A stretch of DNA of 64,000 nucleotides from Aeromonas jandaei (GTDB taxonomy: Bacteria > Pseudomonadota > Gammaproteobacteria > Enterobacterales > Aeromonadaceae), in assembly GCF_037890695.1 (NCBI RefSeq), contig NZ_CP149571.1, positions 872,001-936,000 of the forward strand. The letters run 5' to 3'. Shown in pieces: positions 10,912-19,660 of the stretch. A model generated the notes under the pieces. It worked only from the letters and a program-made list of their open reading frames with translations, was not told where the DNA came from and did not search any database. How positions within the stretch are numbered: the stretch's first letter is position 1; each line of letters begins with the position of its first letter. The translations under genes and the position numbers were made by a program.

Positions 10912-10998
10912 CGGGGGCAGCCCCGCTGTCATAGGAAATCTCCCTTAGACCGGTGGCTTTGCGTCGTGCCCTTTCGGGTCACTTTGCCTTTTTCACCC
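10908..10998 (-). ncRNA. c-di-GMP-I (GEMM-I) riboswitch in the chitinase leader
   Basis: Read on the minus strand, the leader has the conserved GEMM-I elements in order: GGCAAA; a stem with a bulged A and a GAAA tetraloop (GTGACCC-GAAA-GGGCAC); the invariant GACGCAAAGCC; CCGG followed by TCTAAGG; and the 3' arm ACAGCGGGGCTGCC, matching the known AGCGGGGYURCC block. GEMM-I aptamers bind cyclic di-GMP, and in Vibrio one precedes the chitin-binding adhesin gene gbpA. Here it would couple chitinase output (and possibly the downstream peptidase) to c-di-GMP. The boundaries are approximate. Confidence 0.9.
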
Positions 10999-11047
10999 GT
11001 TCTCCGTGCGGCACAGAGAATCAAGTGACCTGAGTAACAGGCTGCTT

Positions 11048-11077
11048 ATGATATGCACTTAAAAACAAATTAATCAA
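11048..11077 (-). promoter_or_regulatory. Candidate sigma-70 promoter of the chitinase transcript
   Basis: On the minus strand TTGATT (11072-11077), an 18-nt spacer and TATCAT (11048-11053) lie in an AT-rich stretch about 50 nt upstream of the riboswitch. Confidence 0.5.
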
Positions 11078-11333
11078 TGTATGTGTATGATTTGTTTTGG
11101 TTATTAACTTGTTGGTTAGTTATTTTCCAAGCATGGAAAGAGCCGGTGATAGGCCGCTGTGACCTACTCATTTGTCGATTGGATTTGGTCTGCCGCCTTG
11201 CGCTTCGAGAGTTGAAAAAGCCGCAAAAAGAGCAAAAAAGTACCGATTATTCATGCTGTTGCCATCCAGTATCTGGCAGAGAGGTGTTTGAGCTCACAAA
11301 GAGGGGAAAACAGTGCTGACAGGCGGATTGAAG
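11078..11333. other. Intergenic stretch between divergent chitinase and prlC, no gene seen
   Basis: AT-rich at its chitinase end. An 80-codon frame runs from 11077 to 11319, but it lacks a ribosome site and its composition reads as non-coding. No repeat or RNA element was recognised. Confidence 0.5.
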
Positions 11334-11362
11334 CTTGATTATTGCGTGACTTGGCCACATGT
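11334..11362 (+). promoter_or_regulatory. Candidate heat-shock (sigma-32 type) promoter of prlC
   Basis: CTTGATT (11334-11340), a 14-nt spacer and CCACATGT (11355-11362) resemble the sigma-32 consensus CTTGAAA-N13-15-CCCCATNT. E. coli prlC is known to be a sigma-32 gene, which supports the reading; it has not been tested here. Confidence 0.5.
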
Positions 11363-11422
11363 TAGAGAACCATGAAGAGCTGCTAAAGCGGTCTGTTCAA
11401 GACCAAACAAGAGGTAACCGGG

Positions 11423-13465
11423 ATGAATAACCCTTTGCTGTCAATGGATTCGCTGCCACCTTTCAGCCAGATCCAGCCTGATCATGTACAGCCCGCCGTG
11501 ACGCAGGCCATCGCCGATTGCAAACAGAAGATCAAGGATGTGCTGGCGCACACCGAGCCCCACACCTGGGACAGCCTGATCGCCCCGCTGGAAGAGGTCA
11601 ACGACCGTCTGGCGCGGATCTGGTCACCGGTCAGCCACCTCAACTCCGTGCTCAACAGCGAACCACTGCGCGCGGCCCACGATGCCTGTCTGCCGCTGCT
11701 CTCCGAATTCCAGACCTATGTCGGTCAACATGAAGGGCTCTATCAAGCCTATCTGGCGCTCTCCGAGAGCGATGATTTCCCGCGGCTTGGCGGCGCCCAG
11801 CGCAAGGAGATCCAGAACACCCTGCGCGATTTCCGTCTCTCCGGTATCGGTCTGCCCGCCGAGGCGCAGCAGCGCTACGGCGAAATTCAGGCCCGCCTCT
11901 CCGAGCTGGCTTCCCGCTTCAGCAACAACGTGCTGGATGCGACCCAAGGCTGGCACAAGCTGGTGGCCGATGAAGCCGAGCTGGCCGGTCTGCCGGAGAG
12001 CGTGCTGGCGGCGGCTCGTCAGATGGCCGAGTTCAAGGGTAAAGAGGGCTGGCTGTTCACGCTGGATATTCCCTCCTACCTGCCGGTGATGATGTATGCC
12101 GACAACCGCGAACTGCGCGCCGAGATGTATGAGGCCTTCACCACGCGCGCCTCCGATCAGGGGCCCAATGCTGGCAAGTGGGACAACTCCGCCATCATGA
12201 CCGAGCTGCTCACCCTGCGCAGCGAGCTCGCCAGGTTGCTGGGCTTTGCCAACTATGCCGAGCTGTCGCTGGCGACCAAGATGGCCGACAAGACCAGTCA
12301 GGTGGTGGATTTCCTCACCGATCTGGCGGCCAAATCCCTGCCGCAAGGCAAAGCCGAGCTGGAAGAGATCCGCGCCTTCGCCGCCGAACAACATGGCCAG
12401 AGCGAGCTGGCGGCTTGGGATATTGCCTACTACGCCGAGAAGCTCAAGCAGCACAAATTCTCCATCTCCGACGAGCAACTGCGCCCCTACTTCCCCGCCA
12501 ACAAGGTGGTGAAAGGGTTGTTCGAAGTGGTCAAGCGGGTGTTCGGCATGAAGGTGCGCGAGCGCCTCGGCATCGACACCTGGCATCCGGATGTGCGCTT
12601 CTACGACATCTTCGATAGCGAGGATGAGCTGCGCGGCAGCTTCTATCTCGACCTCTATGCTCGCGAGCACAAGCGGGGCGGTGCCTGGATGGATGTCTGC
12701 CTGGGTCGTCGCTACCGTCAGGATGGGTCGCTGCAAAAGCCGGTCGCCTACCTGACCTGCAACTTCAACGGCCCGGTGGATGGCAAGCCTGCGCTCTTTA
12801 CCCATGACGAAGTGGTCACTCTGTTCCACGAATTCGGTCACGGCATTCACCATATGCTGACCCGGATCGACGTGGCTGGCGTGGCCGGTATCAACGGCGT
12901 GGCCTGGGATGCGGTGGAGCTGCCTAGCCAGTTCCTCGAGAACTGGTGCTGGGAGTCGGAGGCGCTGGCCTTTATCTCCGGCCATTACGAGACCGGCGAG
13001 CCGCTGCCTGCCGATCTGCTGGAGAAGATGCTGACTGCCCGCAACTTCCAGGCCGCCATGCAGATGCTGCGTCAGCTGGAGTTCGCTCTGTTCGACTTCC
13101 GCCTCCATCAGGAGTTTGACCCGGCCAAACCGGATCAGATCCCGGCGCTGCTGGGAGAGGTGCGCAGCCAGGTGGCGGTGATGACGCCGCCTGCGTTCAA
13201 TCGCTTCCAACACAGCTTCTCCCACATCTTTGCCGGCGGTTATGCGGCGGGCTACTACAGCTACAAGTGGGCGGAAGTGCTCTCTGCCGATGCCTTCTCC
13301 CGTTTCGAGGAGGAGGGGATCTTCAACCCGGCGACCGGCCAATCCTTCCTGCAGAACATTCTGGAGAAAGGGGGCTCGAAGGAGCCGATGGAGCTGTTCC
13401 GTGCTTTCCGTGGCCGGGAGCCAAAGGTCGATGCGCTGCTGCGCCATAGCGGGATTGCGGCATAA
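11423..13465 (+). CDS. prlC: Oligopeptidase A (M3 family zinc metallopeptidase)
   Basis: 680 residues, the same length as E. coli PrlC/OpdA. The zinc site FHEFGHGIHH (HEFGH near 470) and a downstream Glu in NGVAWDAVELPSQ are intact. This cytosolic enzyme degrades short peptides, including cleaved signal peptides. GAGGTAACCGGG precedes ATG 11423. In E. coli prlC is followed directly by rsmJ; here two other genes lie between them. A second, degraded copy of its last codons follows the stop (13479-13535). Confidence 0.96.
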   Translation: MNNPLLSMDSLPPFSQIQPDHVQPAVTQAIADCKQKIKDVLAHTEPHTWDSLIAPLEEVNDRLARIWSPVSHLNSVLNSEPLRAAHDACLPLLSEFQTYVGQHEGLYQAYLALSESDDFPRLGGAQRKEIQNTLRDFRLSGIGLPAEAQQRYGEIQARLSELASRFSNNVLDATQGWHKLVADEAELAGLPESVLAAARQMAEFKGKEGWLFTLDIPSYLPVMMYADNRELRAEMYEAFTTRASDQGPNAGKWDNSAIMTELLTLRSELARLLGFANYAELSLATKMADKTSQVVDFLTDLAAKSLPQGKAELEEIRAFAAEQHGQSELAAWDIAYYAEKLKQHKFSISDEQLRPYFPANKVVKGLFEVVKRVFGMKVRERLGIDTWHPDVRFYDIFDSEDELRGSFYLDLYAREHKRGGAWMDVCLGRRYRQDGSLQKPVAYLTCNFNGPVDGKPALFTHDEVVTLFHEFGHGIHHMLTRIDVAGVAGINGVAWDAVELPSQFLENWCWESEALAFISGHYETGEPLPADLLEKMLTARNFQAAMQMLRQLEFALFDFRLHQEFDPAKPDQIPALLGEVRSQVAVMTPPAFNRFQHSFSHIFAGGYAAGYYSYKWAEVLSADAFSRFEEEGIFNPATGQSFLQNILEKGGSKEPMELFRAFRGREPKVDALLRHSGIAA

Positions 13466-13478
13466 CCTTTATCCCCGC

Positions 13479-13535
13479 CGTAGCGGTGAGCTTCAAGCAG
13501 ATACGCTTTTGCGGCATAGTGGGATCAAGGCGTGA
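13479..13535 (+). pseudogene. Remnant of a second prlC 3' end
   Basis: In another frame, 14 nt after the prlC stop, 18 codons plus a stop align without gaps to the PrlC C-terminus: ...DTLLRHSGIKA here versus ...DALLRHSGIAA in the gene, about 11 of 18 identical. Nearly all base changes over the LLRHSGI stretch are synonymous, so this was once a translated tail. It has no start codon or ribosome site of its own. Confidence 0.75.
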
Positions 13536-13545
13536 TTTTTGCCAT

Positions 13546-13571
13546 AAAAAGGGACCTTTTGGTCCTTTTTT
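13546..13571 (+). terminator. Terminator of prlC
   Basis: GGACC-TTTT-GGTCC flanked by A5 and T6 forms a classical intrinsic terminator downstream of prlC and its tail remnant. Confidence 0.85.
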
Positions 13572-13669
13572 CATGCCTTTTTAATATCTTGCTGAATGCA
13601 TGTTTGCACTGCCCGCGCCTCTTAAGTAGAGTCGTGTTCTACATCTTCAAGGAGAGAAAGCCCCTTGCC

Positions 13670-16219
13670 ATGAGGCGAGCACTCGATTCCGTCTATCAAA
13701 TCATCTCCAGTCTGGCTCATTCGAGTGGTCAGGGATATTTCGATACCTTTGTGAGTGAAATCGCCGCGGTTGTGATGGCTGATGTCGTCCTGATCGCAAC
13801 ATGGGAACCAAACGCTGCCCAGTTCAGGGCGCAGGCCGCTTATCCCTCCTGTCTTGAACCCGAATCCCTGCAACTGCCGCTAACCGGCTCGCCCGATGCC
13901 ATCACCTGGCATGAGGGAGAAGCCTGGTTCAGCGACCGTCTGCTCCAGCTCTTCCCCTATGTGCCCCTTGCGCAGGAGTGGCAGCCACAGGCCTATGCCG
14001 GCATTGTGCTCAAGAATGCCGATGGCGAGCCCATCGGTATCTGCAGCCTGCTCTATCGCCAGCCGCAGGCCAACATGGGCAAGGTGATGGGGTTGCTCAA
14101 GCTGCTGGGGCCGCTGGCTGGCCGCGAGCTGGCCCTCCTGCTGCAGCGCGCGCAGCAGCCGCTGCCCGATTCGCCCCATATGCTGCAGAGCATGCTCTCC
14201 CATGCGCCGGTCGGGATCGGCAAGCTGGATCTTGCCGGGCGAATCCTGTGGGCCAACCCGGCCATCGAAAAGATGCTGGGATACCCGCTCGACGAGCTGC
14301 TCCATCGCACCATCTCCGACATCAACCATCCCGAAGACTGGATGCGCAGCGCCGAATACTACGAGCAGCTCTATCGTGGCGAGCGCAGCAGCTTCACTCA
14401 GGAGAAGCGCTACTTCTGTAAGGGCGGGGAAGTGCTGTGGGGGCGGGTGACGGTAACCCTTATTCGCGATGCGCTACAGCAGCCGGATTATCTGATGGTG
14501 CTGCTGGAGAATATCGATCCCCTCAAGCGCCACGCCGAGCAGCTCAAGCTCTCCCACCGGGTCTATGACAACCTCTCCGAGGCGATCCTGGTGTGTGATG
14601 ACGACAGCCGCATCATCTCGGTCAACCCGGCGTTCGAGCAGATCACCGGCTACAGCAGCGAGGAGGTGTGTGGCCAGCGCCCCAGCATCCTCAAGTCCGG
14701 CCTGCACGATCAGACCTTCTATGCCGACATGTACCACGCGCTGGAGCGGGTGGGGGTATGGCGCGGCGAGGTGTGGAACAAGCGCAAGAACGGCAAGCTC
14801 TACCCGCAGCAGCTGATGATCAGCACCCTGCGCGAAGGGGGCAAGATTCAGCAATATATCGCCATTTTCAGCGATCTTTCCCAGACCAAGCTCGCCGAAC
14901 AGAAGATCGCGGCACAGGCCAACTATGACAACCTGACCAGCCTGCCCAACCGCTGGCTGTTTGGCCGCTGTCTCGGTCGTTTCTGCGAGCGGGGCGAACG
15001 CTTCGCCCTGATGGTGCTCGACCTCAACAACTTCAAGGCGGTCAACAACAGCATGGATCACCATGCCGGTGACGCCCTGCTGCGGGAGGTGTCGGATCGG
15101 CTGGTGAGCCGGGTGCGCACCGAGGATCTGGTGGCCCGCATCGGTGGTGACGAGTTTGCCTTTCTGGTGCCGGGCATAGTGACCCGCCGTCAGGCAGAGG
15201 TGTTTGCCAAGCAGGTGATCGGCAGCTTTGCCCGCCCCTTCATGCTGGCCAACCAGCACCTCTACGTGACGGCGACGGTGGGGATGACCCTCTGCCCCAT
15301 CGATGGCAGCGAGAGCGACGAGCTGCTGCGCAACGCCGAGCAGGCGCTGTTTGCTGCCAAACGGCAGGGACGGCTGATCGGCACCTACTGCTCCTCCATG
15401 CGCGAAGAGGTGCGCCAGCGTCACCAGATGCAGCAGGATCTGGCGGAGGCGATCAAGCAGGAGCAGCTGACCATGGCCTACCAGCCCATCTGGGACAACC
15501 GCAGCGGGAGGGTGGCCAAGCTGGAGGCGCTGGTTCGCTGGTATCATCCCCAGTGGGGACAGGTTTCACCGGCCGAGTTCATTCCACTGGCGGAGGAGGC
15601 GGGGCTGATCCAGGGGCTGGGGTCATTGGTGCTGTGGCAGTCGTGTCGGGATCTGGCGCGTTTGCAGCGCTCCGGTTTTCCGGAGCTGCAGATGTCGATC
15701 AACCGCTCCACCATGGAGTTCCAGACCATAGATCCGGAAGCGAGCGAGTGGCTCAAGGTGATCCACCATTTTGAGCTCGATCCTGCCGACATCGTCATCG
15801 AAATTACCGAATCTCTGCTGATGGAGAGCAGCGATCAGCACAGGGTGCGGATCGATGCCCTGCGCGAGGCGGGCTGCAAGCTGGCCATCGATGACTTTGG
15901 CACCGGCTACTCGGCGCTCAACTATCTGCGCACATTCCCGGTCGATCTGGTCAAAATCGACCGATCTTTCGTGCGCCATATTCCCTTCAACGAGCAGGAT
16001 CGGATGCTGCTGGACGGCATCATCAACATAGTGCACAACCTCGGGATGCAGGTGGTGATCGAAGGGGTGGAGACTCGCGAGCAGCTCAACTTCCTCTGCC
16101 AGAAGGGGTGTGCCTTTACCCAGGGTTATCTGCTCAGTCGTCCGCTCGCCTACGACGATCTCACCGAATATCTGCAGCTCAACGACAAGAACATGTTTTT
16201 GCAGGCTCGTTCCAGCTGA
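13670..16219 (+). CDS. GAF-PAS-PAS-GGDEF-EAL cyclic-di-GMP signalling protein
   Basis: 849 residues from ATG 13670; AAGGAGAG lies upstream, and the open frame before it runs through the terminator, so it is not coding. Domains: GAF-like (about 5-165), PAS (175-290), PAS (300-420), GGDEF (430-590) with intact RIGGDEF, then EAL (600-840) with KLEALVRW, EITES, DDFGTGYS, KIDRSF, EGVE and QGYLLSRP. Both catalytic halves look intact, so it may make and degrade c-di-GMP, or use GGDEF to regulate the EAL. No membrane segment was seen: a cytosolic sensor. It sits between prlC and rsmJ, adjacent in E. coli. Its stop is 3 nt from the convergent solute-binding gene, without a terminator between. Confidence 0.9.
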   Translation: MRRALDSVYQIISSLAHSSGQGYFDTFVSEIAAVVMADVVLIATWEPNAAQFRAQAAYPSCLEPESLQLPLTGSPDAITWHEGEAWFSDRLLQLFPYVPLAQEWQPQAYAGIVLKNADGEPIGICSLLYRQPQANMGKVMGLLKLLGPLAGRELALLLQRAQQPLPDSPHMLQSMLSHAPVGIGKLDLAGRILWANPAIEKMLGYPLDELLHRTISDINHPEDWMRSAEYYEQLYRGERSSFTQEKRYFCKGGEVLWGRVTVTLIRDALQQPDYLMVLLENIDPLKRHAEQLKLSHRVYDNLSEAILVCDDDSRIISVNPAFEQITGYSSEEVCGQRPSILKSGLHDQTFYADMYHALERVGVWRGEVWNKRKNGKLYPQQLMISTLREGGKIQQYIAIFSDLSQTKLAEQKIAAQANYDNLTSLPNRWLFGRCLGRFCERGERFALMVLDLNNFKAVNNSMDHHAGDALLREVSDRLVSRVRTEDLVARIGGDEFAFLVPGIVTRRQAEVFAKQVIGSFARPFMLANQHLYVTATVGMTLCPIDGSESDELLRNAEQALFAAKRQGRLIGTYCSSMREEVRQRHQMQQDLAEAIKQEQLTMAYQPIWDNRSGRVAKLEALVRWYHPQWGQVSPAEFIPLAEEAGLIQGLGSLVLWQSCRDLARLQRSGFPELQMSINRSTMEFQTIDPEASEWLKVIHHFELDPADIVIEITESLLMESSDQHRVRIDALREAGCKLAIDDFGTGYSALNYLRTFPVDLVKIDRSFVRHIPFNEQDRMLLDGIINIVHNLGMQVVIEGVETREQLNFLCQKGCAFTQGYLLSRPLAYDDLTEYLQLNDKNMFLQARSS

Positions 16220-16222
16220 CCG

Positions 16223-16963
16223 TCACTGCGCCGGTTTCAATTTCTCCTGCTTGCCCCGCAGCGTCCGGTAATCCTCCCCGAGATAGCGCATATAGATGCG
16301 ATCCAGCACGCCCTCGTCCAGCATCTGCTGCAGCGCCTTGTTGTAGGCGGGCAGCAGCTCTGCTCTCTGTTTGCCAAAGCAGAGATAGAGCGGGGTTGAA
16401 TCGATAAAGGGGGTGAGGGCGCGGATCTTGACGTCCTGCTCCTTGGAGAGGATGGGGGCCGAGAAGTAATCCAGCACTATCATGTCGACCCGGCTCTTCT
16501 CCAGCATCAGCAGCAACTGTTTGTCGGAGTGGGCCTTGATGGGTTCCCAGCCGGTGAAGTTCTTGATCTTGTCCGTGTAGTCATAGCCCCTGACCATCCC
16601 CACTTTCAATCCCTTGGCCATCTCCCATGAGAAAGTCTGCAGCGGGCTGTCGGTGCGTACATAGGCAGCCAGCGGGTAGAAAGCAGTAGCAAGGTCAGAG
16701 TGGTAGCAGCCGGGCAGGGGGGCATTGTCGAGAATACCGTCCGCCAGCTCGGTGTTGACGTACTGTTCGCAGCGTCCCCATGGCAGTTCGAGCAGGGTGA
16801 GGCTCATGCCGAGGCGATGTGCCACCTCCTGATGGATCTCGACCGATATCCCCTCTTTCAGGTTGCCCTGTTCGGCATAGGAGAAGGGGGGCCAGTCCAC
16901 GCCACAGACCTTGAGATGGGGGCTGCTCTGGGCGGCGAGCAGCAAGGCGATGAGCAGGTTCAT
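16223..16963 (-). CDS. Periplasmic amino-acid-type solute-binding protein (SBP_bac_3 family), orphan
   Basis: 246 residues. A short signal peptide ([13 protein letters not shown]) is followed by a type II solute-binding fold: [23 protein letters not shown] and [13 protein letters not shown] are typical of the family 3 binding-protein class. No permease or ATPase gene is nearby, so it may be an orphan binding or sensory protein; the ligand is unknown. GGGAGG precedes the ATG. It is divergent from rsmJ (76 nt) and converges on the GGDEF-EAL gene with only 3 nt between stops. Confidence 0.8.
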   Translation of the reverse strand: MNLLIALLLAAQSSPHLKVCGVDWPPFSYAEQGNLKEGISVEIHQEVAHRLGMSLTLLELPWGRCEQYVNTELADGILDNAPLPGCYHSDLATAFYPLAAYVRTDSPLQTFSWEMAKGLKVGMVRGYDYTDKIKNFTGWEPIKAHSDKQLLLMLEKSRVDMIVLDYFSAPILSKEQDVKIRALTPFIDSTPLYLCFGKQRAELLPAYNKALQQMLDEGVLDRIYMRYLGEDYRTLRGKQEKLKPAQ

Positions 16964-17039
16964 GGGGTTTCCTCCCTACAGCGACGCGAAGGGGCTGTGG
17001 TACACTCGGTTCACTGAACTTAGAACGCATCCAGAGACC

Positions 17040-17786
17040 ATGCAAATCCTCCTCGAAGACCCCGCCAAGGCCGCGCTGGCAGACGCGCTGGCCAGCCAGC
17101 TTGCCCAGATAGACCTTCCCCAGTTTGCTCTGGTATTTACCCCGGAGCGGCTGGAGCTGCGCAAGCTGGATGAGCCCAAGCTGGGGGCCGTCTACGTGGA
17201 TTTCGTCGAAGGGGCAGTCGCCCATCGCCGCAAGTTTGGCGGCGGTCGCGGTCAGTCCATTGCCAAGGCGGTGGGGCTCAAGTCGGGGGCGACTCCGACC
17301 GTGGTCGATGCCACGGCCGGGCTGGGGCGCGATGCCTTTGTGCTGGCCTCTCTCGGTTGCCGGGTGACCATGATTGAGCGCAGCCCCGTGGTAGCAGCCC
17401 TGCTGCAGGATGGTCTGGCACGCGCCGCAGAAGACTCCGAGATCGGCCCATGGGTACGCGAGCGGATGCAGCTGCTGCACGGCCCTGCGGTGGATACCCT
17501 GCTGGGGCTGACCGAACGGCCCGAGGTGATCTACCTCGACCCCATGTTCCCGCACAAGCAGAAGTCGGCGCTGGTGAAAAAAGAGATGCGGGTATTCCAG
17601 TCTCTGGTGGGGCCGGATCTCGATGCGGATGCCCTGCTGCCAGCAGCGCTCCAGATGGCAGAGAAGCGGGTGGTGGTGAAGCGCCCCGACTACGCTGGCT
17701 GGCTCAACGAACAGAAGCCGAGCATGGCCATCGAAACCAAGAGCAACCGCTTCGATGTCTACGTAATGGCGGCACTGGCGAGTTAA
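17040..17786 (+). CDS. rsmJ: RsmJ, 16S rRNA m2G1516 methyltransferase
   Basis: 248 residues from ATG 17040 (E. coli RsmJ has 250). The SAM-binding motif [19 protein letters not shown] (about 86-104), ERSP and the catalytic-type YLDPMFP (about 165) match the family. It methylates N2 of G1516 in the small-subunit rRNA. The longer open frame beginning at 16911 overlaps the divergent neighbour and lacks family homology before MQILLEDP, so it was not used. Confidence 0.94.
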   Translation: MQILLEDPAKAALADALASQLAQIDLPQFALVFTPERLELRKLDEPKLGAVYVDFVEGAVAHRRKFGGGRGQSIAKAVGLKSGATPTVVDATAGLGRDAFVLASLGCRVTMIERSPVVAALLQDGLARAAEDSEIGPWVRERMQLLHGPAVDTLLGLTERPEVIYLDPMFPHKQKSALVKKEMRVFQSLVGPDLDADALLPAALQMAEKRVVVKRPDYAGWLNEQKPSMAIETKSNRFDVYVMAALAS

Positions 17787-17823
17787 GCGGCGACTGGCAT
17801 ATCGTCCGGGCGACCAAACAAAA

Positions 17824-17855
17824 AAGAGGGCCAACCCGATCGGGTTGGCCCTCTT
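17824..17855. terminator. Bidirectional terminator between rsmJ and rof
   Basis: Perfect 15-bp arms (AAGAGGGCCAACCCG and its complement) around AT, with A/T-rich flanks. It serves rsmJ (+) and the convergent rof (-). Confidence 0.88.
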
Positions 17856-17860
17856 GCTAT

Positions 17861-18130
17861 TTATTGGCTGTCTGACTGGGCTGGTGGGGCGTAGCGGATC
17901 AGCTTCTCCTCTCCCTGCCAGCTGAATCTCATGGTCGCCAGATCTGCCAGACTGAGCTGCTTGCCGCTGTGCAGCTGGAGATACTCCACCCCATCGCGGG
18001 CCTCTATGGTGCGGATCCGATCCGCCCACTCACGTCTATCCCGACTGGTCAGCGCGACCGGCAACTGCCAGCTGGCAGCAATCTCCAGCCAGTCGTAGAG
18101 GTCACAGCTGATAGGTTGGTAATCCGGCAT
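17861..18130 (-). CDS. rof: Rof, Rho-binding antiterminator
   Basis: 89 residues. YQPISCDLYDWLE at the N-terminus and the VEYLQL segment match Rof/YaeO of E. coli (YQPINCDDYDNLE ... VEYLVV). Rof binds the primary RNA site of the Rho hexamer and inhibits termination. It lies 27 nt downstream of gppA and about 3.5 kb from rho itself, an interesting local pairing of the factor and its inhibitor. Confidence 0.88.
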   Translation of the reverse strand: MPDYQPISCDLYDWLEIAASWQLPVALTSRDRREWADRIRTIEARDGVEYLQLHSGKQLSLADLATMRFSWQGEEKLIRYAPPAQSDSQ

Positions 18131-18157
18131 GGTCTGCTCCTTGAGAAGGCAGAGGGA

Positions 18158-19648
18158 TCAGGCTTCCTGCAAACGGGTCGGCCAGCCCATCTTCTGCTGG
18201 CGATCCACTTCAAAGCGCAATTCGCTGGCGCGCAGGTAGTGCTCTTCTAGCCACCCTTTGGGCAGGGTCAGGGTGAGCGCATCCTCGTCCGCTTCCAGCG
18301 TGAAGCCGGGCACGGTTCCCTGGGTGCGGCGCATGCAGAGGATCAGGGCGATGCGCAGGATGCGGGCCAGCCGGATCGCCTGACGAGCGGTTACCGCCCC
18401 CTGCTTCTCCAGCGGCTCCAGCTTGAATTCATCCCGCTGGTTGAACAGCAGGGCTGACAACAGCTTCTTCTGCGCAGGGGTAAAGCCCGGCATATCGATG
18501 TTGTCGATGATGTAGGCGGCGTGTTGCGGCGCCTTCTTGTACTCGATACAGAGACCGATTTCGTGCAGCAGTGCTGCGTAGCGCAGGATCGGGCGACCAT
18601 AGCGCTTGGAGAGGCGCCAGGCCGGCTGCAACTGGGTGAACGCCTCGATGGCGGTGTCACGCACCCGTTCGGCGTGCTCCTTGTCCAGCTGGTAGCGGTT
18701 GATCAGGCTGTCGGCAGTGCGGTCACGGGCATCGCAGTCGTGATTGTTGCCGAGCAGGCCGTAGATCAATCCCTCGCGCAGGGCACCACCCGCCAGCGTC
18801 ATGCTCTCGATGTTCAGGGTTTCAAAGATGGCGATCAGGATGGCGAGGCCGGAGGGGAACACGGTCAGCCGTTCGGCTGCCAGCCCTTCCAGTTGCAGCT
18901 GGTCGAGCTTGCCGCAGGCGATGGCCTGACCCATCAGCTCCTGCAGTTTCGGCAGGGTGACCCGCTCGCTCTTCCCCTGCGCCAGCATGATCTCCTGCAG
19001 CGCCTGTACCGTACCGGAAGCACCGACGCAGGTGCGCCAGCCAAGGGCACGGTAATCATCCGCCACCTTCTCCAGCACCGCTTTGGCGGCGGCAATCGCC
19101 TGCTCGAAACGGGCTTCGGAGAGCTCGCCATCACCGAAGTGATTGTTGAGCCAGGTGACGCAGCCCATGTGCAGGCTATTGAGCAGTTTCGCTTCGCTAT
19201 GCTCGCCGATCACCAGTTCGGTACTGGCACCGCCGATGTCGATAACCAGTCGGTTGCCTTCACCGGCAGAGGTCCAGGAGACCCCTTCATAGATGGTCTT
19301 GGCCTCTTCCTCGCCCGAGATGATCTCGATGCTGTGGTTGAGCACCCGCTCCGCTTCGCTGATGAACTCGTCGACGTTGGTGGCAAGCCGCAGGGTGGCG
19401 GTACCCACTACCCGGATGTTGTCGGCCGGAATGTCCTGCAGCTGTTCGGCGAACAGGCGCAGACAGTCCCAGCCCCGCTCCATGGCGGTACGGCTGAGAC
19501 GGAAGTCGGCATCAAGCCCGGCGGCGAGGCGAACCTTGCGTTTGACCTTGGCAACGGTGCGCAGGGCACCGGCGACCTCGCGCACCACCAGCATGTGAAA
19601 GCTGTTGGAGCCGAGGTCGATGGCGGCATAGAGAGGCGAGTTGTGCAA
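18158..19648 (-). CDS. gppA: GppA, guanosine-pentaphosphate phosphohydrolase
   Basis: 496 residues. AAIDLGSNSFHMLVVREVAG at the N-terminus, VISGEEEA-like SGEEEAKTIYEG, VIDIGGASTELV and VGASGTVQALQEIM match E. coli GppA closely and separate it from Ppx. It converts pppGpp to ppGpp in the stringent response. The start codon appears to be TTG at 19648, with AAGGAT just upstream; no in-frame ATG fits. It follows rhlB by 12 nt, as in E. coli. Confidence 0.92.
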   Translation of the reverse strand: MHNSPLYAAIDLGSNSFHMLVVREVAGALRTVAKVKRKVRLAAGLDADFRLSRTAMERGWDCLRLFAEQLQDIPADNIRVVGTATLRLATNVDEFISEAERVLNHSIEIISGEEEAKTIYEGVSWTSAGEGNRLVIDIGGASTELVIGEHSEAKLLNSLHMGCVTWLNNHFGDGELSEARFEQAIAAAKAVLEKVADDYRALGWRTCVGASGTVQALQEIMLAQGKSERVTLPKLQELMGQAIACGKLDQLQLEGLAAERLTVFPSGLAILIAIFETLNIESMTLAGGALREGLIYGLLGNNHDCDARDRTADSLINRYQLDKEHAERVRDTAIEAFTQLQPAWRLSKRYGRPILRYAALLHEIGLCIEYKKAPQHAAYIIDNIDMPGFTPAQKKLLSALLFNQRDEFKLEPLEKQGAVTARQAIRLARILRIALILCMRRTQGTVPGFTLEADEDALTLTLPKGWLEEHYLRASELRFEVDRQQKMGWPTRLQEA

Positions 19649-19660
19649 CGGGCCTATCCT

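Noticed and set aside
11077..11319. 80-codon frame between chitinase and prlC
   Set aside because: No ribosome site, odd composition (Cys/Lys-rich tail) and no resemblance to a known protein; it lies in promoter sequence.
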